This document shows positions 41,510-49,632 of a DNA stretch of 64,000 nt, piece by piece (the first letter of the stretch is position 1; each line of letters starts with the position of its first letter). The notes under the pieces are model-generated. The model was given only the letters and a program-made list of their open reading frames with translations. It did no database searches and had not been told where the DNA came from. The position numbers and the translations under genes were made by a program. This stretch comes from Roseomonas alba. Its GTDB lineage: Bacteria > Pseudomonadota > Alphaproteobacteria > Acetobacterales > Acetobacteraceae. Location of the stretch: positions 186,001 through 250,000 of the forward strand of contig NZ_JAHYBZ010000002.1 of the NCBI RefSeq assembly GCF_019430885.1. Direction: 5' to 3'.

Positions 41510-42885
41510 GCCGGAGGCGGCGGCGCAATCATCCCCGGCTGCAGCGTCCGCAGGCGCTCCGGCTTGAACCGCTCGCCAAAGACATCGGCCAGCGAGCCGT
41601 AGAGGGCCGCGCGCAGCCTGTCGAATTCCAGCCGGCCCGGCTCGTCGCCCGGATTGCGCAGCACGGCCTGTTCGGCGTCCCGCAGCGCGCGGACTTCGTC
41701 GTTCAGTCGCTTCGCCGCTTCCCGCGGCAAGGCCTTGCCCGCGACATAGACCGCCTGGCTGATGCCGATCAGCGTGTTGAGCTGATCGGGGATGGCGAAA
41801 TTCTCGAGGTCCGTCGCCCCGTTCACCACCAGTGCAACCGCGGCGAAGACGCTGAAGGCGAGAGCCTGCACGCGCGTCACGTCCACCTCGCCTTCGGCCC
41901 CGAGCAGGTCCTCCCAGCGCGGCGTGCGCTGGCGCGTATCGAGGATGCCCGTCGCCATCAGCCACACGCGGTTCGCCGTGGACAGTGGCTGGCCCTCGGC
42001 GATGCCGGCGAGGGTCGAACCGGCGAGGGTGATGCCGAGGAGCATCAGCACCGTGCTCGACAGCGCCGACAGATACCCTGTCCGCGCGAAGACATAGGCA
42101 TAGACGCCCACGACGGTCAGCGTGAACAGCAGCACCTGGAAGCGTGACAGGCTCGCCGCGCCGAAGGCGTCCTGACAGATCACCACCGGGTTCAGCGCAC
42201 GCCAGAAGGCGGGTGAGGCGCGACGCCCTTCACCCCGCTGCCTCACCGCCTGGGTTTCGAGCTGCTGGCCATGCACCCGCAACGCCGTGAAGGCGATGAC
42301 GAGATAGAGCAGCGCCGCCGCCCCGATCCCGATCACCACCGAAAGGTAGTAGCTGGAGACCGTGACTTCGGTGATACCGAAGGCCGAGGGCTCCGGGCTT
42401 GGCGGGTTGGGGATGCAGGCGATGACCGCGACCTGCCAGGTGGAGCGCCACCACGTCTCGGGTGGAGTGAATTCGACGCGCAGCGGCGTGATGCCCGCCT
42501 CGGGCGTCGGCGGATGCACCATGGCGAGGATGGGCGCGGCGTCCTGCGGGGGCAGCAGGCCGGAGGCGGCGGGATAGGCGATGGCGGCGAAGAACGTGGC
42601 GCGCCAGTCCTTCTCGTCGACGCCCTCGGGCTGACGCAGGTTGATCTTCAGCGTGGCCCGCGCGTTCGAGGTCTGCTGCGTCAGGTCGCGCTCGATGCGC
42701 AGCGTGCCAAGGCCACGGAAGCGTATCCATTCGGCCCAGAGTGCCGCTGTGCGGCCGGAACCGGCCTGGCCGGGTGCGGTGGCCGTGCCTTGGGGGCTTT
42801 GGCAGATGCCTTCCCAGGGCTGGGATCGCTGCGCGGCAGCCGGCAGCGACAGCAGCGCCAGCAGGCAGATGAGAGCGATCCGCAT
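41506..42885 (-). CDS. Hypothetical exported membrane protein downstream of fliP
   Basis: A 459-residue protein I do not recognise. It has a signal peptide (MRIALICLLALLSLPAAAQ), an extracytoplasmic domain of about 165 residues (WEGICQSPQGTA, a cysteine-containing segment IACIPNPP), and then about four transmembrane helices: one near 190-215 (YYLSVVIGIGAAALLYLVIAF), two near 265-315 and one or two near 355-400. A charged cytoplasmic tail ends in AAPPPPA-type residues. A GGAGGAAGG ribosome-binding site supports the ATG at 42885. It follows fliP after 67 bases on the same strand, so it may share that operon. Confidence 0.75.
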   Translation of the reverse strand: MRIALICLLALLSLPAAAQRSQPWEGICQSPQGTATAPGQAGSGRTAALWAEWIRFRGLGTLRIERDLTQQTSNARATLKINLRQPEGVDEKDWRATFFAAIAYPAASGLLPPQDAAPILAMVHPPTPEAGITPLRVEFTPPETWWRSTWQVAVIACIPNPPSPEPSAFGITEVTVSSYYLSVVIGIGAAALLYLVIAFTALRVHGQQLETQAVRQRGEGRRASPAFWRALNPVVICQDAFGAASLSRFQVLLFTLTVVGVYAYVFARTGYLSALSSTVLMLLGITLAGSTLAGIAEGQPLSTANRVWLMATGILDTRQRTPRWEDLLGAEGEVDVTRVQALAFSVFAAVALVVNGATDLENFAIPDQLNTLIGISQAVYVAGKALPREAAKRLNDEVRALRDAEQAVLRNPGDEPGRLEFDRLRAALYGSLADVFGERFKPERLRTLQPGMIAPPPPA

Positions 42886-42952
42886 GGCGACGACCCTTCC
42901 TCCGGACATCGCTGATTGTGGCATGGATCGGCGCTGTCCGCCGTCCCGCACG

Positions 42953-43717
42953 TCACATGCCGACGAAACCCTGGACCAGGGACGCCGAGACCAGCCGCCA
43001 CCCATCTACCAGCACGAAGAAGATGAGCTTGAAGGGCAGCGCCACCACCGAGGGCGGCAGCATCATCATGCCGAGCGACATGAGCACCGAGGCCACGACC
43101 ATGTCGATGACGAGGAAGGGCAGGAACAGCAGGAAGCCGATCTCAAAGCCTCGGCGCAGCTCGCTGACCATGAAGGCCGGCACCAGGGCGCGGTAGGGCG
43201 CCGCCTCCGCGCTGTCCGGCTGCGGCAGGTTCGCGAGCTCGATGAAGTGGCTGAGATCGTCGTCCCGCACATTGGCCGCCATGAAGCGGCGGAAGGGCTC
43301 CGCCGCCGCTTCGAGGCCGGCGATCTCTCCGATCCGCCCCTCGGTCATTGGCACGATGCCCTGGGTCCAGGATGCCTCGAAGACCGGCTGCATGACGAAG
43401 AAGGTCAGGAACAGTGAGAGGCCGACGATCACCGGATTGGGCGGAATGCCCTGCGCACCGATCGCACTGCGCAGCAGTGCCAGCACGATGACGATGCGTG
43501 CGAAGGCCGTTGCCATCACCAGCAGCGACGGCGCGAGCGACAGCATGCCGATCAGCGCGGTGAGCTGCACCAGCCGCGCGGTCGCACCGGGCTGGCCGGT
43601 CTGGCCGAGGTCGATGGCGACGGATTGCGCGAAGGCGGTCCCGGGCAGGAGCAGGATGGCGAGGACCAGGAGGTAGAAAGGGATCGCCCCCCCGAGCCAC
43701 CCCGGCAAAGGCCGCAT
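42953..43717 (-). CDS. fliP: Flagellar export-gate protein FliP
   Basis: A 254-residue inner-membrane protein that forms the export-gate channel with FliQ and FliR. A cleavable signal (IPFYLLVLAILLLPGTAFA) precedes the family core SLAPSLLVMATAFARIVIVLALLRSAIGAQGIPPNPVIVGLSLFLTFFVMQPV. The C-terminal LLFLPFLVIDMVVASVLMSLGMMMLPPSVVALPFKLIFFVLVDGW is nearly invariant in FliP. The start at 43717 is set by the signal peptide. An intergenic repeat element separates it from fliO upstream, which is unusual for this operon. Confidence 0.97.
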   Translation of the reverse strand: MRPLPGWLGGAIPFYLLVLAILLLPGTAFAQSVAIDLGQTGQPGATARLVQLTALIGMLSLAPSLLVMATAFARIVIVLALLRSAIGAQGIPPNPVIVGLSLFLTFFVMQPVFEASWTQGIVPMTEGRIGEIAGLEAAAEPFRRFMAANVRDDDLSHFIELANLPQPDSAEAAPYRALVPAFMVSELRRGFEIGFLLFLPFLVIDMVVASVLMSLGMMMLPPSVVALPFKLIFFVLVDGWRLVSASLVQGFVGM

Positions 43718-43756
43718 GGCCTTCCCGATGGCTCCGACAATTCTGCTGGGACGGAG

Positions 43757-43981
43757 CCGGAGGGGCGCCGCCCCTCCGGACCACCCCGCCAGGCCACAGT
43801 GTGGCCTGGACTGCCGGCACTTGGTGCCGGGCGCGGCGTGCATGCCACTCCCGCCCAACGCCTGCTGTGCGCAAGAGCGGGTCTCGGCCCTCATTCTGAC
43901 CGTGGTGCAAGGTGCCAAGTGACGGTTTCCAAAGGCCCCGGGCCGTTGGCGGGGTGGTTTGGAGGGGCAGATCCCCTCCAA
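43757..43981 (-). repeat. Modular hairpin element, full copy 2 (inside fliO-fliP)
   Basis: This 225-base element occupies the 353-base fliO-fliP gap and holds no gene. One end is CCGGAGGGGC/GCCCCTCCGG (43757-43779), a 9-base linker and CCAGGCCAC/GTGGCCTGG (43789-43809). The other end is CCAAAGGCC... (43929-43949), linker CGGGGTGGT and TTGGAGGGG/CCCCTCCAA (43959-43981). Both ends are exactly 53 bases (21+9+23), are inverted, and share the identical linker although the stems differ. On the minus strand the core reads CAGAATG and CCGCTCTTGCGC, as in copy 1. Confidence 0.88.
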
Positions 43982-44070
43982 CGGCAACAGCGGACGCATC
44001 AGGGCGACCGGGAAGGCCGGAGCCAAGCCCCCCTTGGCGCCGGGCGCCGCTGGCGAAGAGGCGTCGCGCA

Positions 44071-44331
44071 TCACGCGCCTCCTTCCGGCAGCCAGCCGAC
44101 CACCTGGTCCTGCGTCCCGCCCGTCAGCAGCAGCAGGGACCGCCCATCGCACCGCACCAGCACCAGCCGGCGCCGGGTATCCAGAGCGACCGTCTCCTCG
44201 ACGCGCAGCCGGGCGCCGGATTGTGGGGCGAGACCGGCGCGCCGCGCCAGCCTGCCGACCAGCAGGATCAGCGCGATCACCGCGGCGAGCGCGCCGGCGG
44301 CGGCGATCCAGCTTGTGGGGTCGATGGTCAT
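44071..44331 (-). CDS. fliO: Flagellar biosynthesis protein FliO
   Basis: An 86-residue small membrane protein with one N-terminal transmembrane helix (about 8-26, WIAAAGALAAVIALILLVGRLARR) followed by a short cytoplasmic FliO domain: LRVEETVALDTRRRLVLVRCDGRSLLLLTGGTQDQVVGWLPE. The pattern 'V.E...LD.RRRLVLVR....LLLLTGG..D.VV' is that of FliO, which helps assemble FliP rings. It lies upstream of fliP on the same strand, the usual order. Confidence 0.87.
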   Translation of the reverse strand: MTIDPTSWIAAAGALAAVIALILLVGRLARRAGLAPQSGARLRVEETVALDTRRRLVLVRCDGRSLLLLTGGTQDQVVGWLPEGGA

Positions 44332-44368
44332 GCCGCGGCCTCCTGCCGGCGGTTCGGGGAGGGGGACG

Positions 44369-44632
44369 TCAGGACGGGGTCAGCGCGCCCTGCAGGCGAT
44401 CGACCTGCACGAGCAGCCCGCCGAGCCGCCCGCGCACCGTCGGCGCCGAACGGGCCGGCACGGCAAGACAGGCCATGCAAAGTCGCTCGACCTCCGCTTC
44501 GAGCCCTTCGAGGTCGATGCGGCGGCGTTCGACGACCAGCGCTTCGGCGACGGCGAGCGTCGCCTCCATCGCCTCGATGGCGGCGAGGAGTGCGGCGGTC
44601 TGGCGAGCCTCTGCGATGCCGGTGTCGTCCAT
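44369..44632 (-). CDS. Small helical protein, possible flagellar chaperone (FlgN/FliT-like)
   Basis: An 87-residue, wholly helical, acidic/leucine-rich protein (TAALLAAIEAMEATLAVAEALVVERRRIDLEGLEAEVERLCMACL, RGRLGGLLVQVDRLQGALTPS). No family is certain. Its size, helical content and position before fliO and divergent from flgB suggest an export chaperone of the FlgN/FliT kind. The start could be 44632 or 44647; neither has a clear ribosome-binding site. The divergent gap to flgB (44633-44719) must hold both promoters. Confidence 0.65.
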   Translation of the reverse strand: MDDTGIAEARQTAALLAAIEAMEATLAVAEALVVERRRIDLEGLEAEVERLCMACLAVPARSAPTVRGRLGGLLVQVDRLQGALTPS

Positions 44633-44719
44633 CACCGCATCCAACACCGCGGCTGGTTACCGGCTGGTTGTCGGCGCCGTTAACTGATCCTTCGCCGGCC
44701 CCATGCCACGGAATGCGGC

Positions 44720-45103
44720 ATGGACCCGACCCGCACCGGCCCGATCGCGCTCGCCGAGGCCCGCATCCGCTGGCTGGATGCGCGCCAGCGCGTGCTGTCG
44801 CAGAACGTCGCCAATGCCGATACGCCGGGCTACCGCGCCTCGGACCTGCAACCCTTCGCGCAGGCGCTGGCCGGGGCGCAGGGCGTGATGGCGCGGACCG
44901 ATCCGCGTCACCTCGCGCCACGCCATGACGGCCGCGTACAGCGGGAACGGCATCCGCTGGAACGCAGCATCGACGGCAACGGCGTCGCCCTCGACCGCGA
45001 GGCCATGCGCATCGCCGATACCGAAACCGCGCACGCTCTCGCGGTGGGGCTGCACCGCCGATACCTCGGGCTGTTCCGCACCGCGATCGGGCGCAACCAG
45101 TAA
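44720..45103 (+). CDS. flgB: Flagellar proximal rod protein FlgB
   Basis: A 127-residue rod protein. The N-terminal rod motif IRWLDARQRVLSQNVANADTPGYRASDLQPFAQAL is clear, and the C-terminus (LDREAMRIADTETAHALAVGLHRRYLGLFRTAIGRNQ) shows the helical segment with NxVxLDxE-like pattern. It opens the plus-strand unit flgB-flgC-fliE-fliQ-fliR-flhB; flgC follows after 12 bases. Confidence 0.94.
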   Translation: MDPTRTGPIALAEARIRWLDARQRVLSQNVANADTPGYRASDLQPFAQALAGAQGVMARTDPRHLAPRHDGRVQRERHPLERSIDGNGVALDREAMRIADTETAHALAVGLHRRYLGLFRTAIGRNQ

Positions 45104-45115
45104 GGGGGCAGGGGC

Positions 45116-45523
45116 ATGGACCTCGATCGCGCGCTGCGCATTTCGGCCGCCGGCATGCAGGCCCAGGCCACGCGGCTACGGGTGGTGGCGGAAAACCTCG
45201 CCAACCGGGACAGCACCGGCAGCACGCAGGGCGCCGACCCATACCGCCGCAAGACGGTCACCTTCCGCAACCGCATGGATCGCGAACTCGGCGCCGAGAC
45301 GGTGCGCGTTTCGCGCGTCGGCACGCAGCAGGGCGACTTCCCGCTGCGCTACGACCCGTCCCACCCGGCCGCCGATGCGCGCGGCTATGTCCGCACGCCG
45401 AATGTCGACAGCATGATGGAGACGATGGACATGCGGGAGGCACAGCGTTCCTACGCCGCCAATCTCCAGGTCCTCGAAGTCACCCGCGGCATGCTGACCC
45501 GCACCATCGAGGCGCTGCGCTGA
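45116..45523 (+). CDS. flgC: Flagellar proximal rod protein FlgC
   Basis: A 135-residue rod protein of normal length. The N-terminal ALRISAAGMQAQATRLRVVAENLANRDSTGSTQGADPYRRKTVTF and the C-terminal GYVRTPNVDSMMETMDMREAQRSYAANLQVLEVTRGMLTRTIEALR are diagnostic. Its stop overlaps the fliE start (TGATG). A ribosome-binding site AAGGGG lies just upstream. Confidence 0.96.
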   Translation: MDLDRALRISAAGMQAQATRLRVVAENLANRDSTGSTQGADPYRRKTVTFRNRMDRELGAETVRVSRVGTQQGDFPLRYDPSHPAADARGYVRTPNVDSMMETMDMREAQRSYAANLQVLEVTRGMLTRTIEALR

Positions 45524-45819
45524 TGCCGCCGCCGCTCGCCGCCGCCGGGGTCGCGGCCGCCTATCGCGTCGCGGACGCATTGCCCCAGGCGGCGTCCGGC
45601 GGGGCGGGTTTCGGGGCGGCGCTGACCCGCGCGATGGAACAGGCCGTCGATGTCGGCCACCAGGCCGATGCGGCCTCGACCAGCGCGCTGGCGGGGCAGG
45701 GCAGCGTCACCGATGTGGTGCTCGCCGTGGGGCGCGCCGAGGTCACCTTGCAGACCGCCGTGGCGGTGCGCGACCGCGTCGTCGCCGCCTATCAGGACGT
45801 CATGCGGATGCCGATCTGA
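45523..45819 (+). CDS. fliE: Flagellar hook-basal body adaptor FliE
   Basis: A 98-residue FliE, linking the MS-ring to the rod. The N-terminus is Ala-rich and variable; the C-terminal GQGSVTDVVLAVGRAEVTLQTAVAVRDRVVAAYQDVMRMPI matches the conserved FliE helix with terminal RMPI. It is coupled to flgC by a one-base overlap and followed after 39 bases by fliQ. Confidence 0.95.
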   Translation: MPPPLAAAGVAAAYRVADALPQAASGGAGFGAALTRAMEQAVDVGHQADAASTSALAGQGSVTDVVLAVGRAEVTLQTAVAVRDRVVAAYQDVMRMPI

Positions 45820-45858
45820 AGGATCGCAAGCCATGCCCGGCCTGGGAAGATCGCGGTC

Positions 45859-46128
45859 ATGAACGAGACAGCGCTCGCAGCGCGTGAGGCGCTTTGGATC
45901 TCGCTGCAGATCGGCGGGCCGCTGTTGGTCCTGATGCTGGCAGTCGGCCTCGTCATTGCCCTGCTCCAGGCGCTGACGCAGGTGAATGAGGCGACGCTCG
46001 CCTTCCTGCCCAAGGTGGTGGTCCTGGCCGGTGCGCTGCTGGTGCTCGGGCCCTTTTTCATCGGCGTGCTGCGCGGCTACGCCGGCGGGCTGTTCCAGGC
46101 CATGGTGGATCTGGGCCAGAGGGGCTGA
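45859..46128 (+). CDS. fliQ: Flagellar export-gate protein FliQ
   Basis: An 89-residue protein with two transmembrane helices (about 17-42 and 52-75). The family core is clear: LWISLQIGGPLLVLMLAVGLVIALLQALTQVNEATLAFLPKVVVL. FliQ surrounds the FliP-FliR gate. Its stop overlaps the fliR start (TGATGG). Confidence 0.96.
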   Translation: MNETALAAREALWISLQIGGPLLVLMLAVGLVIALLQALTQVNEATLAFLPKVVVLAGALLVLGPFFIGVLRGYAGGLFQAMVDLGQRG

Positions 46129-46904
46129 TGGACGAGGCGGGCTTCCTCGCCACGCTGCCCGCGCTGGCCTTCCAGGCCGTGCTGGTCTTTGCACGGCTCG
46201 GTGCCGCCGTGATGGTGCTGCCGGGGCTCGGGGAGGCCGAGGTGCCGGCGCCGGTGCGTCTCGGGTTCGGCCTCGCGGTGACGCTGCTGATGATGCCGGT
46301 GCTCGCGCCCAATCTGCCGGAAGCACCGGATGCCGTGGGGGAATCGGCGCGGCTGATTGGCCTTGAGGTCGTCATCGGCCTCTGGCTCGGCGGGCTGGCG
46401 CGGCTGGTGGTCATGGCGATGGCGGTGGCGGGGCAGGCGATCGCGCTGCTGCTTGGCCTCGCCCAGGCGTTGGTGCCGGACCCGGAACTGGGCGGGCAGG
46501 GCACGGCGACGGGGCGGCTGCTGGCGCTCGCCGCGGCGGTCCTGATCCTGGGCAGCGGGCTCTATGTCATTCCCCTGCGGGCCCTGGTCGAATCCTACGG
46601 CGTGCTGCCGGTGGGCGAGGGCTTTCCTGCCGGTGCGGGCGCGGAGGCTATGGCCGGCGCGGCGGCCGACAGCCTCGCGCTGGCGCTCCGCCTCGCCGCG
46701 CCCTTCGTGCTGGCGGCGGTCGTCATCAATGTCGCGCTCGGCCTGCTGACGCGCATCGCGCCGCAGGTGCAGGTCTATTTCATCGCCGTGCCCGGCCAAG
46801 TGCTGGCCGGGCTCGCGCTACTCGGCCTGATCATGCCGGCGCTGCTCGGCGCCTTCGAGGAAGCGGCGCGCGACGCCTTCCTCGCCCTGCCGGGTCTGCG
46901 CTGA
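46128..46904 (+). CDS. fliR: Flagellar export-gate protein FliR
   Basis: A 258-residue polytopic membrane protein of the usual length with about six hydrophobic segments. Typical features include LVFARLGAAVMVLPGLGEAEVPAPVRLGFGLAVTLLMMPVL, EVVIGLWLGGLARLVVMAMAVAGQAIALLLGLAQALVPDP and GLLTRIAPQVQVYFIAVPGQVLAG. It completes the FliPQR gate; fliP is encoded 2 kb away on the other strand. flhB follows after 3 bases. Confidence 0.95.
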   Translation: MDEAGFLATLPALAFQAVLVFARLGAAVMVLPGLGEAEVPAPVRLGFGLAVTLLMMPVLAPNLPEAPDAVGESARLIGLEVVIGLWLGGLARLVVMAMAVAGQAIALLLGLAQALVPDPELGGQGTATGRLLALAAAVLILGSGLYVIPLRALVESYGVLPVGEGFPAGAGAEAMAGAAADSLALALRLAAPFVLAAVVINVALGLLTRIAPQVQVYFIAVPGQVLAGLALLGLIMPALLGAFEEAARDAFLALPGLR

Positions 46905-46907
46905 CCC

Positions 46908-47966
46908 ATGGCGGGCGAGGACGACGCCGATGCCGAGGACAAGACAGAAGCCGCATCGCCCCGGCGCCTCGAAAAGGCGCGCGAGGAAGGGCAGGTCGCG
47001 CTGTCCAAGGAGCTCTCCGGGCTGGGCGCGCTCGGGGGCGGCCTGCTCGGGCTGATCGTCGCCGTGCCGCTGGGCGGGCAAATGGTGCAGGGCTTCCGCG
47101 GCGCCATGGGGCGCGCGCACGAGATCCCGCCGATCGAGGCCGCCGTCGCCATGGCCCGGCTCGGCCTGATGGTCGCGCTGCCGGTCGCGGCCCTGGCGGC
47201 GACCGGCGCGGTGGTGGCGACCCTGTTGCAGACGCGCTTCCTCATTTCGGGGAAGGGGCTGGTGCCGCAGCTCTCGCGCCTCAATCCGGCGTCGGCGCTG
47301 AAGCGCATCCTCGGGATGGACGGCGTCATCGAATTTCTGCGCACGCTGCTGAAGCTCGGCCTGGTGGGTGCCGCGCTGTGGTACGCGATCGGCGACCCGG
47401 CCGCGTTGCCGCGGCTGCTGGTGATGCCGGCGGGCGTGCTGCTCGGGCAGATGGGGCAGGCGGCCTGGGATCTTGCGGCCGCGGCGCTGCTCGCCTTCGC
47501 CCTCATCGCCGCGGCCGACTGGCTGCTGGTCCATCAGCGCCACCTGCGCAAGCTGCGCATGTCCCGCCAGGACCAGAAGGACGAGATGAAGGAAAGCGAG
47601 GGCGACCCGCATGTGAAGGCCCGCCAGCGCCAGATCCGCCAGCAGCGCGCCCGCACGCGCATGATGGCCGCGGTGCCCAAGGCGGCCGTCGTCGTCACCA
47701 ACCCGACGCACTTCGCCGTCGCCCTGTCCTATGAGCAGGGTGGCGAGTCGGCGCCGCGCCTGGTCGCCAAGGGCGCCGACGAGGTCGCCGCCCGCATCCG
47801 CGAGGTCGCGACGGATTCCGGCGTGCCCATCGTGTCCAACCCGCCGCTCGCGCGGGCGCTGTTCAAGCTGGAACTGGATACGGAAATTCCGCCGGAGCAC
47901 TATCAGGCGGTGGCCGAGATCATCGCCTATGTCTGGCGGCTTGGCGGACGAGGACAGGCAGGGTGA
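46908..47966 (+). CDS. flhB: Flagellar export switch protein FlhB
   Basis: A 352-residue protein: four transmembrane helices and a cytoplasmic autocleaving domain. The N-terminal DDADAEDKTEAASPRRLEKAREEGQVALSKEL and the self-cleavage site VVVTNPTHFAVAL (cut between N and P) are intact, with GADEVAARIREVATDSGVPIVSNPPLARALF after it. Cleavage switches export from rod/hook to filament substrates. Its end overlaps the kinase gene (GTGA). Confidence 0.96.
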   Translation: MAGEDDADAEDKTEAASPRRLEKAREEGQVALSKELSGLGALGGGLLGLIVAVPLGGQMVQGFRGAMGRAHEIPPIEAAVAMARLGLMVALPVAALAATGAVVATLLQTRFLISGKGLVPQLSRLNPASALKRILGMDGVIEFLRTLLKLGLVGAALWYAIGDPAALPRLLVMPAGVLLGQMGQAAWDLAAAALLAFALIAAADWLLVHQRHLRKLRMSRQDQKDEMKESEGDPHVKARQRQIRQQRARTRMMAAVPKAAVVVTNPTHFAVALSYEQGGESAPRLVAKGADEVAARIREVATDSGVPIVSNPPLARALFKLELDTEIPPEHYQAVAEIIAYVWRLGGRGQAG

Positions 47967-49486
47967 GTCAATCACGTAGGCGGGTGCCGGACGAGGCAGC
48001 CTTCCGCAAGCTGTTCGAGGCCGAGGATGCGGTGGGTCTTGCCGTGCTGGACACGGAGGGCCGGATCCGCTTCGCCAATGCCGCGCTGGGGCGGCTGTGC
48101 GGCGACGGGCCAGGCCCCCAGCATGGTCGTGCCGCCGCCTGCCTGTTCGCCGCCGACACGGCTGAAGGGGTTGCCGAGGCCATTCGCGCCGCCCTGGCCG
48201 GGCCGCCGGCGCCGCCCGTGGTGCTGGCGCGCCTGGCCGATCCCTCCCTGCCCGAGGATTCCCAGGTCGAGGTCACCTGCCGCCCCCTGCGTGGCGAGCC
48301 GGGCGCGCTGCTGCGCGTCGCCGACGTTACCGCGCGCCGCCGCATGCAGGCGCAGATGGAGGAAGGCGCGCGGCTGCAATCGGTCGGGCGCCTGGCCGGC
48401 GGCGTGGCACACGATTTCAACAACCTGCTCGCCGCCATCTCGGGGGCGGCGGAATCCGCGCTGGCCCGCCACCCCGATGCCGCGACAGTCGAGGATCTGC
48501 GCCAGATCCTCGACAGCGCGGCGCGCGGGGCCCGGTTGGTGAAGCAGCTCCTCGCCTTCGCCAGCCGGCAGGCACTGGCCCCGCGCGTGGTTCCGCTCTC
48601 GGGCGTGGTGGAGGCGATGCTGCCCCTGCTGCGCCGGCTGCTGGGCGGGCGGCACGTGCCGGAATACGCGCCGCCGCCAGCACCTGGACCGCTGGTGCGG
48701 GTCGATGCCTCGCAGCTCGACCAGGTGCTGCTGAACCTGGTGGTGAATGCGCGCGACGCCATGCCGGCCGGAGGCCGCATCCGCATCGCGGTCGAGACGC
48801 GGCACCTCGACGACGACCTCGTGGCACCGGGGGCGGTGGTGCCGGCGGGGGATTGGGTGGTGCTCTCCGTCGCCGATGCCGGGCGCGGCATCACGCCGAC
48901 CGACCTGCCGCGTATCTTCGAGCCCTTCTTCACCACGCGCCGCGATACGGGCGGGACGGGGCTCGGCCTGCCAACCGTGCTCGGCATCCTACGGCAGTCG
49001 GGTGGGCATGTGACGGTGGCGACGCGGCTGGGGGAGGGGACCACCTTCCATCTCTGGTTCCCCGAGGTGGGGGCGACGGCCGAGGCCGCGCCGGCACCGC
49101 CGTCCGTCGCGGCCAGGTCCAGCGGGCCGCGCCGCGTGCTGCTGGTGGAGGACGAGGCGCCGCTGCGCCGCCTCGCCGCCCATGCGCTGAAGGCGGCTGG
49201 GCATGAGGTGCAGGAGGCCGAGGATGCCGAGACGGCGTTGGAGGCTGTGGAGGGCGGTTTCGCGCCGGATGTCCTCGTCACCGACATCACCATGCCGGGG
49301 GAGATGGACGGCTTTACCTTGGCCGAGATGCTGCGGGAACGGCTGCCCGCGATGAGCGTCGTGCTGGCGTCCGGCTACGCCGAGCGGGCGGTGGGGGAAG
49401 GTGTCGCGGAGCGCGGTTTCGCCTTTCTGGAGAAGCCCTTCCGCATGGCCGCGCTGCTGGGGGCGGTGGCCGGTTCCAGTTCTTAG
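47963..49486 (+). CDS. Hybrid sensor histidine kinase (PAS-HisKA-HATPase-REC), CckA-like layout
   Basis: A 507-residue soluble hybrid kinase with no transmembrane segment. A PAS-like domain (about 15-120) is followed by a dimerisation helix with His150 in RLAGGVAHDFNNLLAAISG. The ATPase domain has the N box VLLNLVVNARDAMPAGG, G1 VADAGRGI and G2 GGTGLGLPTVLGI. The C-terminal receiver (about 390-505) has phospho-acceptor Asp441 in VTDITMPG and lysine in FLEKPFR. It starts at a GTG overlapping the flhB stop, so it belongs to the flagellar unit. It resembles CckA in domain layout and could feed a CtrA-type flagellar circuit; the identity is not proven. Its last codons overlap the recA LexA box. 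Confidence 0.92.
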   Translation: MSQSRRRVPDEAAFRKLFEAEDAVGLAVLDTEGRIRFANAALGRLCGDGPGPQHGRAAACLFAADTAEGVAEAIRAALAGPPAPPVVLARLADPSLPEDSQVEVTCRPLRGEPGALLRVADVTARRRMQAQMEEGARLQSVGRLAGGVAHDFNNLLAAISGAAESALARHPDAATVEDLRQILDSAARGARLVKQLLAFASRQALAPRVVPLSGVVEAMLPLLRRLLGGRHVPEYAPPPAPGPLVRVDASQLDQVLLNLVVNARDAMPAGGRIRIAVETRHLDDDLVAPGAVVPAGDWVVLSVADAGRGITPTDLPRIFEPFFTTRRDTGGTGLGLPTVLGILRQSGGHVTVATRLGEGTTFHLWFPEVGATAEAAPAPPSVAARSSGPRRVLLVEDEAPLRRLAAHALKAAGHEVQEAEDAETALEAVEGGFAPDVLVTDITMPGEMDGFTLAEMLRERLPAMSVVLASGYAERAVGEGVAERGFAFLEKPFRMAALLGAVAGSSS

Positions 49487-49493
49487 TTTGTTC
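49479..49493 (+). promoter_or_regulatory. LexA (SOS) box of recA
   Basis: GTTC (49479-49482), 7 bases, GTTC (49490-49493) is a perfect copy of the alphaproteobacterial LexA operator GTTC-N7-GTTC. It straddles the stop codon of the histidine kinase and lies 139 bases before the recA start. A TTGTTC hexamer (49488-49493) overlapping the box is a plausible -35 region. Confidence 0.85.
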
Positions 49494-49632
49494 TTGCTGT
49501 CCGCCTCGTATCGGAGCATCTTTCCCTTGCGCCGAATCGTGCCGTCATGTGCCGGTGCGAGCAGGCCCGGCGGGTCGGGTCCGTGAACGACCCGCTACGA
49601 ATGGGCGATAGACGGGAAGGAGTTATCGCCCT

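Noticed and set aside
43718..44152. N-terminal extension of fliP through the repeat element
   Set aside because: The frame is open by chance across the element. The signal peptide of FliP begins at 43717, and the element recurs outside genes elsewhere.
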